Shown here: positions 9,771 through 18,134 of the stretch, piece by piece | How positions within the stretch are numbered: the first letter of the stretch is position 1 | Layout: the number at the start of each line of letters is the position of its first letter | Origin: Porphyromonas asaccharolytica DSM 20707 | GTDB taxonomy: Bacteria > Bacteroidota > Bacteroidia > Bacteroidales > Porphyromonadaceae | Reading direction: 5' to 3' | Length of the DNA: 64,000 bases | NCBI RefSeq assembly: GCF_000212375.1 | Contig: NC_015501.1 | Span: 1 to 64,000 of the forward strand | The notes under the pieces: model-generated | What the model saw: only the letters and a program-made list of their open reading frames with translations | What the model was told of the DNA's origin: nothing | Database searches by the model: none | Program-made: the position numbers and the translations under genes

Positions 9771-11945
9771 CTAGTCCTCTTCATCCTCTTGAGACTGCGC
9801 ATGACGAGAGGAGCGCTTAGTCGGTGTGATCTGTTTAGCTCGCCCGAAGTGTACGCTCATCGTCATGTAGAGCGTACGTCCCGGTGTCGAGGTACCGTAA
9901 TGCAGACCGTGTGGTGTAGTCTCGTAGTAGTTGAGCAAGTTGTCCACGCCAATGTTGAGGTCGAGAGACCAGTTCTCATTAGGTATGATCGTCTGCTGCG
10001 TGTTGAGACGCCATAGATGGTAGGGCTTACCATTGCCATCATCCTGATAGTAGCGGGTACTCTGCATACGTCCGTAGAGACCCACGGCGAGCTTGTACCG
10101 CTGATGGAGGAAGGCTTCGCTCCACGATAGTCCCACGGTAGCGCGGTGATGCGCCATACCATCGATCGTGACCTGACGCATCTCGCCCTTCTCGTCATCG
10201 TAGAGGAGTGCATCCGTATTGAGGTAGCTATAGCTAGTCATCAGCGTCCACTGCTTGTAGATGCGCCACTTGGCAGTAACATCAGCACCATAAGTCTTGG
10301 CACTGTCCATATTCTTGTATTGGCGAATGCGGTTAGGATTGTACGAGACAAGGAGATCACTAGGTGCCTCCGAGCGTGGGATCGTCACGAGGGTGATCAT
10401 ATTGTTGAGGAAGTTGGCATACCCCGTGACACTCACATTGACAATAGGATTATGGTACTCGACACTACCCGAGATGTAACGACTGGTCTGTGCCTTCAGG
10501 TGTGGGTTGCCTAGATGAAGTACGATCATCGCCATCTGGCGAATGTATCGATAGTGGAGCTCCTTGATCGTTGGGGTCTTAAAGCCCTCGGAGTAAGTAG
10601 CTCGCAGATTGACAGGACCTAGCTTGTAGAGGAGAGAGACCTTAGGCGTAAACTTAGCGCCAAAAGCTGGGTGATAAGTTAGTCTAGCCCCTGCTGTTAG
10701 GTTAAAGCTGCGCGTAGGTGTCCACTCATCCTGTAGGTAGAGTCCCGCACGGAAGTCATCCACACGATCCTCATCTAGTCGGTGCGGTGCTATGAGCCAG
10801 TTGTGATGCAGGTCTACACCAGCACTGAGTCTCTGGTCGAAGGGCAGTGCGAAGACCCCCTTGAGTTGTGTCGTGATGCGCTGCTGATTGCTCTGTAGCC
10901 CCACATCTCCAGGGAAGTAGGGGAAGCTCAGCTCCTTACCCCCAGGCAGGAACTCCTTCGCCCAGGTCTCACCCGTGTAGACATAGTAGTAAGCATGCAT
11001 ATAGTACTGCATCTGAGCCGTCAAGACCGCTCCCTGTGGCGTCTGCCAGCGCATACCAGCACCTACCGAGGTGTTATGATAGCGGAAGTCGTAGGTCTTG
11101 TAGTCAGGTATACCCGTAGGGCGATGAATATCCTTACGATAGTAGTTGCCCTCTACATAGGCAGAGAGAGGCTTGCCCTGTCGCCAGTAGAGATGCTGTC
11201 CTATCTGCCAGTCTAGGTAGGGGTTGGAGGTGTTATTGACCGAGTTCGTTATGGGATATTCGTATCGATTTGGATCCTCGCAGGTTGTGTTTTGCCAGCC
11301 GTCCGAGTGCTTGAGATTAAAGTCGGTCAGCGTCGTCCAGTCACCCACCTTATACTGAAAAGCGTTGGACTGGTTGACCACGCCATAAGAGGCGATGCGC
11401 GTACTATTGTCTATGGATAGGTTGTCACGGCTCTTCTTGGTGATGATATTGATGACACCTGCGATAGCATCACTACCATAGAGTGCGGAGGCAGCTCCCT
11501 TGACCACTTCGATGCGCTCGATGCGGGTCGGGTCAACCATATCTAGGTTCGTCTGCCCCCCCAGGTCGCTCATGAGTCTCTTGCCATCGACGAGAATGAG
11601 GATGTACTGGCTACCCAAACCACCCATCTGCATAGCGGTACCCATATCACTATGGCTAAAGTCTATCGATGGAATTAGGCCCGAGAGAATTTCCGTAAGT
11701 GTCGCTGATCCGTAGCTCTCTAGCGTCTTCGCATTGATGATCTCGGTCTGCACGGGTGCATTCTTGAGGAGGTAGTTCGTACCAGTACCCGTCACGACCA
11801 CCTCATCTAGATTAAGGACCGAGAGCGAGTCTACCGCTGCCCAAGCAAGCGTGTCGGTCGGTGTCGATGCGCTGGTCTGCGCTATCAGCGTAGCTGGCAG
11901 TAGCAGAGCTAAGAGCTGTACAACGATTGCAGGATATCTATTCAT
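9771..11945 (-). CDS. TonB-dependent outer-membrane receptor (IhtA-like)
   Basis: 724 residues when started at the ATG at 11945, which gives a signal peptide ending in TLIAQTSA. Earlier in-frame starts up to 12113 add 56 residues without function and overlap the likely promoters. A TonB-box-like segment (LDEVVVTGTG) is followed by the plug domain with VQTEIINAKTLESYGSATL and IERIEVVKGAASALYGSDAI. The 22-strand barrel follows and ends in VHFGR plus a short charged tail. The BtuB/haem-type plug and the chelatase lipoprotein next door suggest uptake of haem, a corrinoid or another metal tetrapyrrole. The substrate is inferred from context only. Confidence 0.85.
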   Translation of the reverse strand: MNRYPAIVVQLLALLLPATLIAQTSASTPTDTLAWAAVDSLSVLNLDEVVVTGTGTNYLLKNAPVQTEIINAKTLESYGSATLTEILSGLIPSIDFSHSDMGTAMQMGGLGSQYILILVDGKRLMSDLGGQTNLDMVDPTRIERIEVVKGAASALYGSDAIAGVINIITKKSRDNLSIDNSTRIASYGVVNQSNAFQYKVGDWTTLTDFNLKHSDGWQNTTCEDPNRYEYPITNSVNNTSNPYLDWQIGQHLYWRQGKPLSAYVEGNYYRKDIHRPTGIPDYKTYDFRYHNTSVGAGMRWQTPQGAVLTAQMQYYMHAYYYVYTGETWAKEFLPGGKELSFPYFPGDVGLQSNQQRITTQLKGVFALPFDQRLSAGVDLHHNWLIAPHRLDEDRVDDFRAGLYLQDEWTPTRSFNLTAGARLTYHPAFGAKFTPKVSLLYKLGPVNLRATYSEGFKTPTIKELHYRYIRQMAMIVLHLGNPHLKAQTSRYISGSVEYHNPIVNVSVTGYANFLNNMITLVTIPRSEAPSDLLVSYNPNRIRQYKNMDSAKTYGADVTAKWRIYKQWTLMTSYSYLNTDALLYDDEKGEMRQVTIDGMAHHRATVGLSWSEAFLHQRYKLAVGLYGRMQSTRYYQDDGNGKPYHLWRLNTQQTIIPNENWSLDLNIGVDNLLNYYETTPHGLHYGTSTPGRTLYMTMSVHFGRAKQITPTKRSSRHAQSQEDEED

Positions 11946-11986
11946 ACACCAGTAGGGAAAATCAATAGAAGCAGGCATCCCAACCA

Positions 11987-12034
11987 CAAAAGTAACGATC
12001 TTGGTTAAAGGAGCTTTTATACGCCACAAAGGTA
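11987..12034 (-). promoter_or_regulatory. Two candidate -7 boxes for the TonB receptor gene
   Basis: On the minus strand TACTTTTG (11987-11994) and TACCTTTG (12027-12034) both match TAnnTTTG. They lie 42 and 82 bases before the chosen start codon. Confidence 0.5.
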
Positions 12035-12117
12035 GTAAAAAAAGCGTTGCCGAGCAACTGATCGCACTTTCTAGATCTGAGAAAAATCTCACAAGTAACG
12101 ATCGCTCCGCCACCCCC

Positions 12118-12153
12118 TCTAATCTCTAACTTCTAACCTCTAATCTCTAATCT
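12118..12153. repeat. TCTAAYY heptad array
   Basis: Five consecutive copies of the heptad TCTAAYY occur here, directly before the composite palindromic element. Similar arrays occur at five other intergenic sites in the window. Confidence 0.7.
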
Positions 12154-12322
12154 CCACGTGGATATTTTCAAATACCTAGGGAGGAAATAAAAATTCTCCA
12201 CGTGGAGACGAAATGAAACTTCGGAGGAATCAAATGAAACTTCGGAGGAATCGTTTCGCCTCCACGTGGAAAATAAAAAATAGCCACGTGGAGATTTTAG
12301 ATTTTCCACGTGGCTATCGGAT
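12150..12322. repeat. Composite palindromic intergenic element, copy A
   Basis: The stretch holds several CTCCACGTGGAG-type palindromes and two direct copies of GAAACTTCGGAGGAAT separated by a few bases. Its reverse complement closely matches the element at 55.2 kb over about 55 bases, and it is related to the one at 32.9 kb. No coding potential is visible. Confidence 0.7.
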
Positions 12323-12397
12323 TAGTGATTAGATAGAGCTGTAGATTCGTTTAGTCAGACCCTCAAGGGGGCGATAGACCTGGCGCTGTCCAGCATC

Positions 12398-12433
12398 CGT
12401 GGGTCGTTCGGAGCTTTGCCCCTCCGACCCACG
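12398..12433. repeat. Hairpin with core shared with the 7.8-kb hairpin
   Basis: CCGTGGGTCG pairs with CGACCCACGG around a GC-rich loop. The central 26 bases (12403-12428) match 7776-7801 at nearly every position, although the outer stems differ. Confidence 0.6.
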
Positions 12434-12461
12434 GCTATGATTCGTCGTGTTGGTGTGATTC

Positions 12462-12866
12462 GTGTAGGGGCGGACCTGCGTGTCCGCCCGCAGAATAGAC
12501 TGCACTCAGGTGAGGACGGGCGGACACACAGGTCCGTTCCTACGGAGATCGGGGTTACAGCGTTTGATGAGTAGAATAGTCGTGCTGACGTAGCTTGTGT
12601 AGGGGCGGACCTGCGTGTCCGCCCGCAGAATAGACTGCACTCAGGTGAGGACGGGCGGACACACAGGTCCGCTCCTACGGAGATCGGGGTTACAGCATTT
12701 GATGAGTAGAATTGTCGTGCTGACGTAGCTTGTGTAGGGGCGGACCTGCGTGTCCGCCCGCAGAATAGACTGCGCTCAGGTGAGGACGGGCGGACACACA
12801 GGTCCGCCCCTACGGTGGGAGCTTCCACCCCGCCGAGCGGTTCACCCGAAGAGAAGTCGACCGAGC
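12462..12866. repeat. Three tandem copies of a 135-bp hairpin repeat
   Basis: Copies begin at 12462, 12597 and 12732, exactly 135 bases apart; the third copy diverges after about 82 bases. Each contains a long inverted repeat. In copy 3 the arm at 12734-12760 pairs with 12787-12813 with a single mismatch over 27 bases, around a 26-base loop. The small ORF that reads through the repeats on the minus strand is low-complexity and is not considered a gene. Between the TonB receptor and the cbiL stop this forms part of a roughly 1-kb stretch without genes. Confidence 0.8.
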
Positions 12867-12952
12867 TTGCGAAACGAGAAAAAACTTCGCTTTTTACTTG
12901 CATATGAACTTAGAAAGCAAATCGTTACACGTTCCTGCGGTACGAAAGCAAC

Positions 12953-13663
12953 TTATTGGGGAATGCTTCGGCTGGGACGTACGATGATGAGCGAGAAGTA
13001 AGGGATGGACTGACGAGTGAGAAGCGTCTCCCGATCACTGGTGAGTAGCTCTAGAGCGGGATTGCCAAGATGCTCGGCATAGATGAAGTCGTTGTTGTCC
13101 TCTGCTATCACCTCACGAACGATGTCGGCACAGCGCGAGAGCTTCATCACTACCACCGTATGTCCCTGCACTAGTGCTTCGCGAAGCTGTGACTCACTGG
13201 CGACTTTACTCAGCACAAGGAGCGACTCATCTTGGCGCACCAGCCCCTCGCCGACAGCTGCCGCCGCAGCTATGTAATAGGGTATCCCCGGCACAACCTC
13301 CATCGCAGCACCAGCCTGACGTAGGAGGTCAACGAGATACTGCACCGTAGCGTAGGTGCCGGCATCGCCGATGGTGACGACGCTACAAGCAAGTCCCCTA
13401 CCCTGCTGATCTAGCAGTCGAGTAGCAAGCTGCTCGTAGTAGCGGATCGCCTCTGTTCGGTCACTGCTCATCGGGATCTCTAGGATCTGACAGCGCTGAG
13501 CGAGGACAGTACCTTCGGGTAGCGCAGCAACAATGCGGTGAGCTGCCTCGCCTAGGCAATAGATCTCGTCTGCCGCCTGGAGCTTGCCATAGGCACGCAT
13601 GGAGATATCCTCAGGCGTGGCGCTGCCGAGGGAGACGATTGCTATCGGGTATGGCGCTTTCAT
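12953..13663 (-). CDS. cbiL: Cobalt-precorrin-2 C20-methyltransferase CbiL
   Basis: 236 residues of the tetrapyrrole methylase superfamily. It adds the SAM-derived methyl group at C20 of cobalt-factor II. Visible motifs are the N-terminal VSLGSATPEDISM, the GDAGTYATVQYLVDLLR block, and VVPGIPYYIAAAAA, which are the SAM- and substrate-binding segments of the CbiL/CobI branch. It is the last gene of the riboswitch operon, and its start overlaps the stop of the cbiGF fusion by four bases. Downstream lie about 1 kb of repeats. It could be mistaken for another methylase of the superfamily, but the other steps are already covered by the neighbours. Confidence 0.88.
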   Translation of the reverse strand: MKAPYPIAIVSLGSATPEDISMRAYGKLQAADEIYCLGEAAHRIVAALPEGTVLAQRCQILEIPMSSDRTEAIRYYEQLATRLLDQQGRGLACSVVTIGDAGTYATVQYLVDLLRQAGAAMEVVPGIPYYIAAAAAVGEGLVRQDESLLVLSKVASESQLREALVQGHTVVVMKLSRCADIVREVIAEDNNDFIYAEHLGNPALELLTSDRETLLTRQSIPYFSLIIVRPSRSIPQ

Positions 13664-15495
13664 CGGCGGAAGAGGTGCTTGAAGTTGTCATTGTAGAGCT
13701 TGGAGAGCCCCGCACGATTGTCGATAGCATCCCCGACGACCATCAGTGTGGTGAGCGTGAGGTGGTGCTCGCGAACGATCTGCGCTAGCTCGGAGAGTGG
13801 GCCACGATAGATGCGCTGCTCAGGCCAAGTGAGCTTGTAGCAGACCGCCACGGGTGTCGTGGGTGGGTAGTGAACGAGCAGCTCCCGCTGCACCTCCTCG
13901 GCAAGGGTGGCACTGAGGTAGATGCACATCGTGCTCTGCGAGGCAGCGAGCTTGTGCAGTTGCTCTCGCTCAGGCATTGGCGTGCGACCGCCGCCTCGAG
14001 TTAGGATGATGGTCTGCACACGCTCGGGGATGGTAAACTGAGACCTAAGCTCTGCTGCGGCGGCTAGGAAGGAGGAGATGCCGGGCGTGATGTGGTAACT
14101 CATACCTGCCTCGTCAAAGAGTGCCATCTGCTCCTGGATAGCGCCAAAGATGGCGGGGTCTCCCGTGTGTAGCCGCACGATGAGAGCGTGCTTGTCGTAA
14201 AACTCCTTCATCAAGGCGAACTGCTCCTCGAGGTTCATATCGGCAGAGCTTCTCACGGTGGCACCCTCCTTAGCATAGTAGGTTAGCTCGATAGGGACTA
14301 AGCTACCAGCATAGAGGATCAGGTCGGCTCGCTCGAGGAAGTGCTTACCACGCACGGATATTAGCTCTGGGTCTCCCGGTCCCGCCCCAACGATCTCTAT
14401 ATGTCCGTGGGGCAACCCCTCGGGAGCTACGGCAAGACTATAGGTAAAGTCGCTCTGCGGGGAGAGACAGCCCTTTTGCTTTTCTATAATCAGGAGTCCG
14501 CCCTGACTGGCTGCGAGTGCGGAGGCTTCGCTGACGCTCGTCGAACCCGTGGCGGTGGCGACACGCTCTGAGGGGTTGGGTACCTCGATGGCGGCTAGCT
14601 CGTCGCTACTGTAGAAGTGGCAAGGCTTACCTAAGTGCTTGGAGAGCTCCTCGAGGATCGGTTCGCCTCGCTTGAGCTCGATGCTATTGATCGTGGCGAT
14701 GGCACTAGGGGCGTACCCCTGGGCACGAATATCGGAGAGGATATGCGCCACGACACCCTCGGGACTTGCCTGATGACGACAACCCACACCGAGGTGCAGG
14801 AGTGGCGGGCGGAAGTAGAGACAAGGGATCGTCAAGTCCTCCAACAAGCGGAAGCTCACCGCTATGAGGAGGTCGTAGCGGCTTTGGTCAATATCCTCGT
14901 AGCGGTAGTAAAGGTCCACATGCTCTGGGTGGGTGCGCTCTAGATAGGCGGTACCCTCGGAGCGCATCTCAAGGAGCAGAGCGACGGGGCGCTTATTGAC
15001 AAAGGTGGTGATGGCAGCGTTCATACTACAGCCGGCGGTCTCGCTGCTCCACCCGCTCTCAGCGCCCAAAGTGTCTAACGCCCACAGCCCCTGACGGTCG
15101 CTCTGCGTGGTGATGACTGGCTCGGCACCTAGTATGTGTGCGATGCGTTCGGTCCACTCGTTGGCACCGCCGATGTGTCCCGAAGCAACGGAGATGACGT
15201 ACCTCCCCGTGGTGTCTACGCAGAGGACCGCAGGATCATGATGCTTGTCTCTGAGCAGTGGGGCAATGGTGCGAACGCAGATCCCCATGGCGGAGACAAA
15301 GAGTAAGACATCGCTCTCGGCAAAGAGACTCTTAGCCCCCTCGGCAAGGCTGGGCAGCAGAGTGAATGCCTCGCTAGGCTCCTCACTGTGTGTCGTATAG
15401 AGCTTTACGTCGGGCAGTTGGCTCGCTATCTGTAGTGCGATCTTTTGACCATCGGGAGAGATGGCAAGGATCGCTATGCGTGGTTTTGAGTTCAT
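13660..15495 (-). CDS. CbiG-CbiF fusion: cobalt-precorrin-5A hydrolase and precorrin-4 C11-methyltransferase
   Basis: 611 residues with two enzymes in one chain. Residues 1 to about 345 are CbiG, which opens the delta-lactone of cobalt-precorrin-5A. This part includes the N-terminal block up to GHIGGANEWTERIA and the C-terminal CbiG domain starting at HLGVGCRHQASPEGV. From about residue 365 a full CbiF/CobM tetrapyrrole methylase follows, with IEIVGAGPGDPELISVRG, GDPAIFGAIQEQMAL and ITPGISSFLAAAAEL. The two domains catalyse adjacent steps. It lies five bases after cbiET and overlaps cbiL by four bases, so the three are tightly cotranscribed. Confidence 0.9.
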   Translation of the reverse strand: MNSKPRIAILAISPDGQKIALQIASQLPDVKLYTTHSEEPSEAFTLLPSLAEGAKSLFAESDVLLFVSAMGICVRTIAPLLRDKHHDPAVLCVDTTGRYVISVASGHIGGANEWTERIAHILGAEPVITTQSDRQGLWALDTLGAESGWSSETAGCSMNAAITTFVNKRPVALLLEMRSEGTAYLERTHPEHVDLYYRYEDIDQSRYDLLIAVSFRLLEDLTIPCLYFRPPLLHLGVGCRHQASPEGVVAHILSDIRAQGYAPSAIATINSIELKRGEPILEELSKHLGKPCHFYSSDELAAIEVPNPSERVATATGSTSVSEASALAASQGGLLIIEKQKGCLSPQSDFTYSLAVAPEGLPHGHIEIVGAGPGDPELISVRGKHFLERADLILYAGSLVPIELTYYAKEGATVRSSADMNLEEQFALMKEFYDKHALIVRLHTGDPAIFGAIQEQMALFDEAGMSYHITPGISSFLAAAAELRSQFTIPERVQTIILTRGGGRTPMPEREQLHKLAASQSTMCIYLSATLAEEVQRELLVHYPPTTPVAVCYKLTWPEQRIYRGPLSELAQIVREHHLTLTTLMVVGDAIDNRAGLSKLYNDNFKHLFRR

Positions 15496-15500
15496 ACTAA

Positions 15501-16694
15501 TTAGTGTGTGCTTTTGGTCGCTTGTAAGACAGCTATCGGGTTGTAGTCATCGATCTGCATACGGGTTGTGGAGGCGATGGAGCCACCGACGGATGCAATG
15601 GCTCGTCTGAAGGTCTCCTCGCTCTCGCTCGAGACGGAGTTGAAGACGATCCGTCCACCTATGGCGAGACGATGCCACGCCTCCTCGACGATCTCCTGCA
15701 GATGCCCGCCATGCCCTCCGATGAAGACAGTATCAGGTTGAGGCAGTGGGTTTAGGTCGGCGCAGAGGAAGTCGCCCCCACAGAAGGTGATGCCCGGGGT
15801 GTGGTGACGACGCGCATTGGCATCGAGGAGCTCTGCGCCCTCGGGACGTATCTCGAAGGCAACCACCTGCAGGCTCGGCTGCTGTAGGCGAGCCTCGATG
15901 GAGACGGAGCCTGTGCAGGAGCCGATATCCCACAGGACGTGCGCTTGGTGCAGGTCTAGCTGGGAGAGCGTCTCAAGACGTATCGCCCGCTTGGTGATCA
16001 TCCGCTCACGTCCATTGAGTGGGATGAAGTCCGCATCGGGGATGCCAAAGGGGCGGAGCAAGGGCTTGGTCTGAATGAGGATTAAGTTATTGGGATAGGC
16101 GAAGGTGCGCTCAGCCATTTCCGCAATGGAGAGGCGGGAGAGCTGCTGTAGCTCCCTATTGCCTAGATGCTCCCCGACGATGACTTTGTAGTTGTCATAG
16201 CCGTAGTCGAGCATGCGCTGGGCTATGCGCTGAGGGGTGTGCTCCTTGCGGTCGGTCAGGATGCCGATCATGCGCTCGCCTGAGATCAGTGCTGCATCAA
16301 AAGCTTGCCACGGTCTCCCCGTGAGCGACACGACGTGCATATCTTGGTAAGGTAGCAGGGCCGCATGAGCGAGGAGCTGCAGGGAGTGGAAGTAAGGGTG
16401 CAGCTCGATCTCAGCCTCGGGAAGAAGCTGCATGATGCGCTGCCCGATACCGTTGAAGATGGGGTCGCACGAAGCGAAGACGACGACCGTATCGTACGCT
16501 TTGTACTGCTCGATCACATCGTCTATCGGTGGAGTTATATCGATCCAGTGATACTCCGTCGGCAAGATCTCTCGAACGATCTCGTGATGCCGTGCCCCTC
16601 CTGAGAAGACGCGCTCGCCAGCGAGCCGCTCCAGCAGCTCTGGGCTCCACCGCTGCTCTCGGTCGTCGCTAAGTCCTATGAGGATGATTTTCAT
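15501..16694 (-). CDS. cbiET: CbiE-CbiT (CobL-type) precorrin-6Y methyltransferase/decarboxylase
   Basis: 397 residues. About residues 1-200 are CbiE, the C5-methyltransferase, with the CbiE-type start IILIGLSDD. From about 205 onward is CbiT, the C15-methyltransferase/decarboxylase. It has the family entry segment GIPDADFIPL, MITKRAIRLETLSQL, and the SAM-binding motif WDIGSCTGSVSIEA. The fused form is known as CobL in aerobic organisms and is common in Bacteroidota too. Its start overlaps the cbiHC stop by four bases. Confidence 0.92.
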   Translation of the reverse strand: MKIILIGLSDDREQRWSPELLERLAGERVFSGGARHHEIVREILPTEYHWIDITPPIDDVIEQYKAYDTVVVFASCDPIFNGIGQRIMQLLPEAEIELHPYFHSLQLLAHAALLPYQDMHVVSLTGRPWQAFDAALISGERMIGILTDRKEHTPQRIAQRMLDYGYDNYKVIVGEHLGNRELQQLSRLSIAEMAERTFAYPNNLILIQTKPLLRPFGIPDADFIPLNGRERMITKRAIRLETLSQLDLHQAHVLWDIGSCTGSVSIEARLQQPSLQVVAFEIRPEGAELLDANARRHHTPGITFCGGDFLCADLNPLPQPDTVFIGGHGGHLQEIVEEAWHRLAIGGRIVFNSVSSESEETFRRAIASVGGSIASTTRMQIDDYNPIAVLQATKSTH

Positions 16695-18094
16695 AAGTCA
16701 CGACCAGGCTTGAGCGTCTCGGCATCGCCATAGCTGAGGGTCGCATTGACTAGCGTTGCCGCTAGATTGCTACCCCCTTTTCGTCCCTCGATGATGAGCT
16801 TAGGAATGTCGTGAAAGGGCTTGACCATATGCTTTGACTCGCACACATGGACGAAGCCGACGGGTGCTGCGACAATTCCAGCGGGGTGAGCCTTGCCCTG
16901 GCGAATGAGGTGTGCCAGCTCCATGAGTGCCGTCGGAGCGTTGCCAAAAGCGTAGAGCGCATCGGGATGCTCCTCGACAGCGAGCCGTATACCAGCTTGT
17001 GTGCGGGTGATGTCTAGTCGCTCAGCCATCTCAGCCACACGTGGGTCATGCAAGTAGCAGAGCACCTCGATACCGTAGCGTGCCAAGGCTCCTTTGCGGA
17101 TGCCTGAGGCGACCATCGTCACGTCGGTCACGATGGTGCGTATCTTGCCATCGACATAGCCTTGGTAAATGCGAGAGACCGCATTGGGGTCGCTATAGAG
17201 TAGCTCCTCCATCTCAAAGTCGGCCGTCGTATGGACAGCGTGTAGCATAGCCCATAGATGGTCGAGTGGATAGCTCTCGGGCTGCTTGAGTAGCGAGAGG
17301 ATCGTGCGAAAGCTTTCGCTCATAATGCGCTGTCCGACCTTCTCCTCGTCACTTTCTTTGTTACGGTAGTAACCTCGTGGCGTGACGATCTTGCCCTTTG
17401 AAAGGTAGCTCTGACTATTGCCAATGATGAGGACGGTAAACATATCCACCTCTTGCGTATCCAGCTCTCGTAGAGTCGTCGTCCAGACACGCTGATCGGG
17501 ACGACCTGCCTGCTGCACCAGTCCTACGGGCGTATCGGGTGAGCGATGCTTGAGGAATAGCTCCCGCACACGCTCCAGCTGCCAGTACCGCTTGATGCTC
17601 TTAGGGTTGTAGAGTGCCGTAACGAAGTCAGCCTCCGCAGCCGCTATGGCACGTCGCTCGATGATTGCCCACGGAGTCATCAGATCACTCAGCGAGATGA
17701 TGCAGAGATCATGACCAATGGGTGCCCCAAGGAGGGCTGCTGCTTTCTGAAAGGCGGAGATACCAGGCAGGACCTCTAGTTCTACATTACTGCCTCGCTC
17801 ATCGCACATCTCATAGAGGAGCGGAGCCATCCCGTAGATGCCCGCATCGCCAGAGCTAATGACACAAACGGTCTGCCCAGCCTCGGCTCGCTCGATAGCT
17901 AGCTTGGCTCGCTCACGCTCTTGACGCATACCAGTGTCGATGCACTCAGCACCCTCGTGTAGGTACTCTTGGATAAACTGAAAGTAGTAAGCATACCCCA
18001 CCACCACATCAGCCTCTCTGAGGGCTTGATGCACAGCGGGCGTTATATCTTCAGGACTGCCGGGACCGATGCCGGCTATATAGATCTTTTTCAT
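16691..18094 (-). CDS. CbiH-CbiC fusion: precorrin-3B C17-methyltransferase and precorrin-8X methylmutase
   Basis: 467 residues. Residues 1 to about 240 are CbiH, which methylates C17 and contracts the ring. Motifs are GIGPGSPEDITP (9-20), SSGDAGIYGMAPLL near 80-94 and VLPGISAFQKAAALLGAP near 108. Residues from about 255 form CbiC, the methylmutase that makes cobyrinate. The conserved His of HTTADFE is at 288, and GFVHVCESK and KGGSNLAATLVNA are present. The two activities are several steps apart in the pathway, so the fusion does not simply channel one product. It lies 40 bases after the PepSY gene. Confidence 0.9.
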   Translation of the reverse strand: MKKIYIAGIGPGSPEDITPAVHQALREADVVVGYAYYFQFIQEYLHEGAECIDTGMRQERERAKLAIERAEAGQTVCVISSGDAGIYGMAPLLYEMCDERGSNVELEVLPGISAFQKAAALLGAPIGHDLCIISLSDLMTPWAIIERRAIAAAEADFVTALYNPKSIKRYWQLERVRELFLKHRSPDTPVGLVQQAGRPDQRVWTTTLRELDTQEVDMFTVLIIGNSQSYLSKGKIVTPRGYYRNKESDEEKVGQRIMSESFRTILSLLKQPESYPLDHLWAMLHAVHTTADFEMEELLYSDPNAVSRIYQGYVDGKIRTIVTDVTMVASGIRKGALARYGIEVLCYLHDPRVAEMAERLDITRTQAGIRLAVEEHPDALYAFGNAPTALMELAHLIRQGKAHPAGIVAAPVGFVHVCESKHMVKPFHDIPKLIIEGRKGGSNLAATLVNATLSYGDAETLKPGRDL

Positions 18095-18134
18095 AGTCTC
18101 TCTTTGCTATTGTTGGACGGGCTTGACACACCTC

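Noticed and set aside
12462-12866. CRISPR array
   Set aside because: The units are 135 bases, adjoin without distinct spacers, and no cas gene is nearby.
12355-12903. 182-codon ORF on the minus strand across the tandem repeats
   Set aside because: It reads through the three 135-bp repeats and consists of repeated GADLCVRPS/GRTRRSAPT text, typical of translated palindromic repeats, not a protein.
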